From NCBI GenBank assembly GCA_041391665.1, contig JAWKNO010000003.1, positions 1,550,001 through 1,614,000 on the forward strand: a DNA stretch of 64,000 bases, written 5' to 3'. The notes beneath the pieces are model-generated. The model worked only from the letters and a program-made list of their open reading frames with translations. It searched no databases and had not been told where the DNA came from. Every line of letters starts with the position of its first letter. Position 1 is the stretch's first letter. The translations under genes and the position numbers were made by a program. This stretch comes from Bacteroidia bacterium (lineage in GTDB: Bacteria > Bacteroidota > Bacteroidia > J057). This document shows positions 62,115 through 64,000 of the stretch, piece by piece.

Positions 62115-62576
62115 ATGTTACCCGTAGAAGTCAGACAGAAAGAAAAGAAGCGAGCCATTTGCTTCGACATAAAAGTCGCGTGGCTTGCCATATCCAGGAT
62201 GTACAATACCCAGGCAGAGATGGCAGACATCACCACCAACATCGGTTTTGTACTTCTGCATATCGATGAGAATGGAACACCTGCGACCAAAATCGCCCCC
62301 ATTATGGGAATGGAGGCACGTTCATTGACCCGGATGCTTGCCAAGCTGGAAGAGCGAAAACTAATCTACCGCGTGCCTGACCTTACCGACCGGCGGATGG
62401 TTCGCATTTTCCTTACAGAAGAAGGGAAACGCAAAAAAGCTATTTCGAAAGAAGTAGTAATTGCGTTTAACAAAACCCTTTACAACAACATCCCGAAAGA
62501 GCAATTGGAAACATTTTTTAACGTACTCGATCATATTCACGAAATCATTAAAACCAATAACCATGCTGGTAGCTGA
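62115..62576 (+). CDS. MarR-family transcriptional regulator
   Basis: A 153-residue winged-helix regulator. The centre reads TTNIGFVLLHIDENGTPATKIAPIMGMEARSLTRMLAKLEERKLIYR (recognition helix region) followed by the wing VPDLTDRRMVRIFLTEEGK, the usual MarR pattern. It binds palindromic operators and is often relieved by acyl-CoA or aromatic ligands. It overlaps the start of the fadN-like gene by 14 bases, so it is likely to control beta-oxidation genes in response to fatty-acyl compounds, as related regulators do; the ligand is inferred. Confidence 0.9.
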   Translation: MLPVEVRQKEKKRAICFDIKVAWLAISRMYNTQAEMADITTNIGFVLLHIDENGTPATKIAPIMGMEARSLTRMLAKLEERKLIYRVPDLTDRRMVRIFLTEEGKRKKAISKEVVIAFNKTLYNNIPKEQLETFFNVLDHIHEIIKTNNHAGS

Positions 62577-64000
62577 AAAACCCTCAGACAAAACCACACG
62601 GCCCAAACAGCGCTCCATCCAGAAGGTGGCTGTATTGGGTTCCGGAGTTATGGGTTCGAGGATCGCCTGCCATTTCGCCAATATTGGCGTAGAAGTGCTG
62701 CTGCTCGACATCGTCCCCCGCGAACTCACCCCCGCCGAACAGGCAAAAGGCCTTTCCCTGACACACCCTGCTGTGCGCAACCGCCTCGTCAATGATGCGC
62801 TTACCGCCGCAGTCAAAGGAAAACCCGCCGCCCTGTTTGTCAACGAGTCTGCCCAACTGATCAAAACGGGCAACTTTGACGACGATTTCGAAAAAATCGC
62901 AGATTGCGATCTTATCCTCGAAGCCGTGGTCGAACGCCTCGACATCAAAAAAATCATCTTTGAAAAGGTGGATAAATACCGCAAACCCGGTAGTATCATC
63001 ACCTCCAACACCTCCGGTATTCCGATCCATATGATCGCCGAAGGCCGCTCCGAAGATTTTCGCAAACATTTCCTCGGCACCCATTTTTTTAATCCTCCGC
63101 GTTATCTCCGTCTGCTGGAAATCATTCCCGGTCCCGATACAGATCCCGGGCTCGTGGCATTTATGAAACACTACGGCGATCTGTTTCTCGGTAAAGAAAC
63201 GGTTCTCTGTAAAGACACCCCGGCCTTTATCGCCAACCGTGTGGGGATCTATGCAATGGCCAAAATCTTCCAACTGGTTGAGGAAATGGGGCTGACGATC
63301 GAAGAAGTAGATCTCCTGACAGGACCCGCGACCGGCAAACCCAAAACCGGCACCTTCCGCCTCAGCGATCTCGTAGGGCTTGACACAACCGTACACGTAC
63401 TCAACGGCATCAATCAAAACTGTCCTGACGACGAAGAAAAAGACCTGTTCAAAGCACCCGGTTATGTGCAAAAAATGGTCGAAAATAAATGGCTAGGAGA
63501 CAAAACCAGCCAGGGATTCTACAAAAAAACACAAAATGAGAAAGGCGAACGGGTGATCCTTTCCCTTGATCTCAACACCCTCGAATACCGGGAAAATATC
63601 AAACCCGAAATCCCATCCCTGAAACTCACAAAAAATACCACAGATCTTGGTAAGAAACTCCGCACACTGTTTGCCGCCGAAGATAAAGGCGGAGAATTTG
63701 TGCGCAGATCAAGTCTCGCACTGTTTGCCTACGTTTCAAACAGACTACCGGAGATTGCCGATCATCTTTACCAGATCGACGACGCCATCCGGGCAGGATT
63801 TGGCTGGGACAAAGGCCCGTTTGAGAACTGGGACCTGATCGGTGTGGCAGATACGATGGACAAATTTGCAGCTGAAGGTGTTTCCCCCGCAGCATGGGTA
63901 AAAGAAATGCTCGACGCAGGCCATACCACCTTCTACAAAGTGGAAGGCGGCGTCCGCAAATACTACGACATTCCCTCCAAATCGTACAAAACCATTCCCG
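62563..64000 (+). CDS. fadN: 3-hydroxyacyl-CoA dehydrogenase (FadN-type), partial at window edge
   Basis: At least 479 codons, open at the right edge. The protein opens with a 20-residue basic lead, then the NAD-binding fold VAVLGSGVMGSRIACHFANIG, LEAVVERLDIKKIIFEKVD, SNTSGIPIHMIAEG, FLGTHFFNPPRYLRLLEIIPG (catalytic His and Asn-Pro-Pro), KDTPAFIANRVGIYAM and the C-terminal 3-hydroxyacyl-CoA dehydrogenase part. The arrangement, dehydrogenase first, fits FadN of Bacillus and many Bacteroidota, in which an enoyl-CoA hydratase domain follows. That domain would lie past 64000. It oxidises 3-hydroxyacyl-CoA in fatty-acid degradation. Start is the ATG at 62563, inside the MarR gene. Confidence 0.92.
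   Translation, partial: MLVAEKPSDKTTRPKQRSIQKVAVLGSGVMGSRIACHFANIGVEVLLLDIVPRELTPAEQAKGLSLTHPAVRNRLVNDALTAAVKGKPAALFVNESAQLIKTGNFDDDFEKIADCDLILEAVVERLDIKKIIFEKVDKYRKPGSIITSNTSGIPIHMIAEGRSEDFRKHFLGTHFFNPPRYLRLLEIIPGPDTDPGLVAFMKHYGDLFLGKETVLCKDTPAFIANRVGIYAMAKIFQLVEEMGLTIEEVDLLTGPATGKPKTGTFRLSDLVGLDTTVHVLNGINQNCPDDEEKDLFKAPGYVQKMVENKWLGDKTSQGFYKKTQNEKGERVILSLDLNTLEYRENIKPEIPSLKLTKNTTDLGKKLRTLFAAEDKGGEFVRRSSLALFAYVSNRLPEIADHLYQIDDAIRAGFGWDKGPFENWDLIGVADTMDKFAAEGVSPAAWVKEMLDAGHTTFYKVEGGVRKYYDIPSKSYKTIP

Noticed and set aside
62584..63471. A 295-codon minus-strand frame
   Set aside because: Its length arises from being antisense to the fadN-like gene, whose plus-strand protein has complete motifs.

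Overview
The window reads as a chromosomal segment of a free-living member of the Bacteroidota, probably near the Saprospiria/Chitinophagia/Cytophagia group. I cannot name a genus. The evidence is a secreted protein with SprB-type repeats and a type IX secretion C-terminal tail (26585-28243), a TonB-dependent receptor with a carboxypeptidase-regulatory-like N-terminal domain, a DUF6089 (PorG-like) barrel, many lipoprotein signal peptides, promoter-like TAnnTTTG boxes and the near absence of Shine-Dalgarno sequences. Coding density is high. Genes lie on both strands in short operons.

Layout. 1-9.2 kb: a partial class III aminotransferase, a membrane-anchored AraC regulator, an alpha/beta-hydrolase lipoprotein, a barrel protein, a three-gene SDR/epimerase operon, tRNA-Phe, pyrH and tsf. 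9.3-13.7 kb: a seven-haem cytochrome c with TPRs overlapping recX, a lipoprotein and fumC. 13.9-17.4 kb: a membrane-anchored patatin, a ParE/RelE-type toxin-antitoxin pair, a palindromic dispersed repeat and a broken BRO-family gene. 17.4-26.4 kb: a secreted protein, a GT39-like membrane glycosyltransferase and a GH3-like/serine-hydrolase fusion, then gcvT, rarA and a DUF547 protein. 26.6-39.1 kb: the T9SS-exported SprB protein, a PAP2 phosphatase, a YD-like repeat protein, the RDD / SpoIIM-like / DUF4129 / DUF4350 / MoxR / DUF58 membrane module and a TonB-dependent receptor. 39.1-41.0 kb: an AT-richer two-gene cassette (AAA ATPase plus DUF4276), the best candidate for an immune system here. 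41.0-48.4 kb: a second GT39-like protein, pyrF, DUF4340, hsp20 with operator-like palindromes, DUF6089, a lipoprotein, trmN6 and KDPG aldolase. 48.4-52.5 kb: a PAS histidine kinase, a receiver-like protein lacking the phospho-acceptor Asp, a SpoT-like HD hydrolase and a divergent pyruvate kinase, all on one strand. 52.5-61.4 kb: DinB, GH2, a patch of small unknown genes, GH39 and a metallophosphoesterase. 61.4-64 kb: a Cys-rich secreted protein, and a MarR regulator overlapping a partial fadN-type beta-oxidation gene.

Most of the window is housekeeping and carbohydrate or lipid metabolism. The stretches that deserve attention are the AAA/DUF4276 pair, the kinase/pseudo-receiver/alarmone-hydrolase/pyruvate-kinase-like cluster, the GH3 fusion whose GH3 catalytic motifs are gone, the BRO remnant joined to a dispersed repeat, and the hsp20 operator array. 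Functions are assigned from motifs read by eye; no database search was possible.
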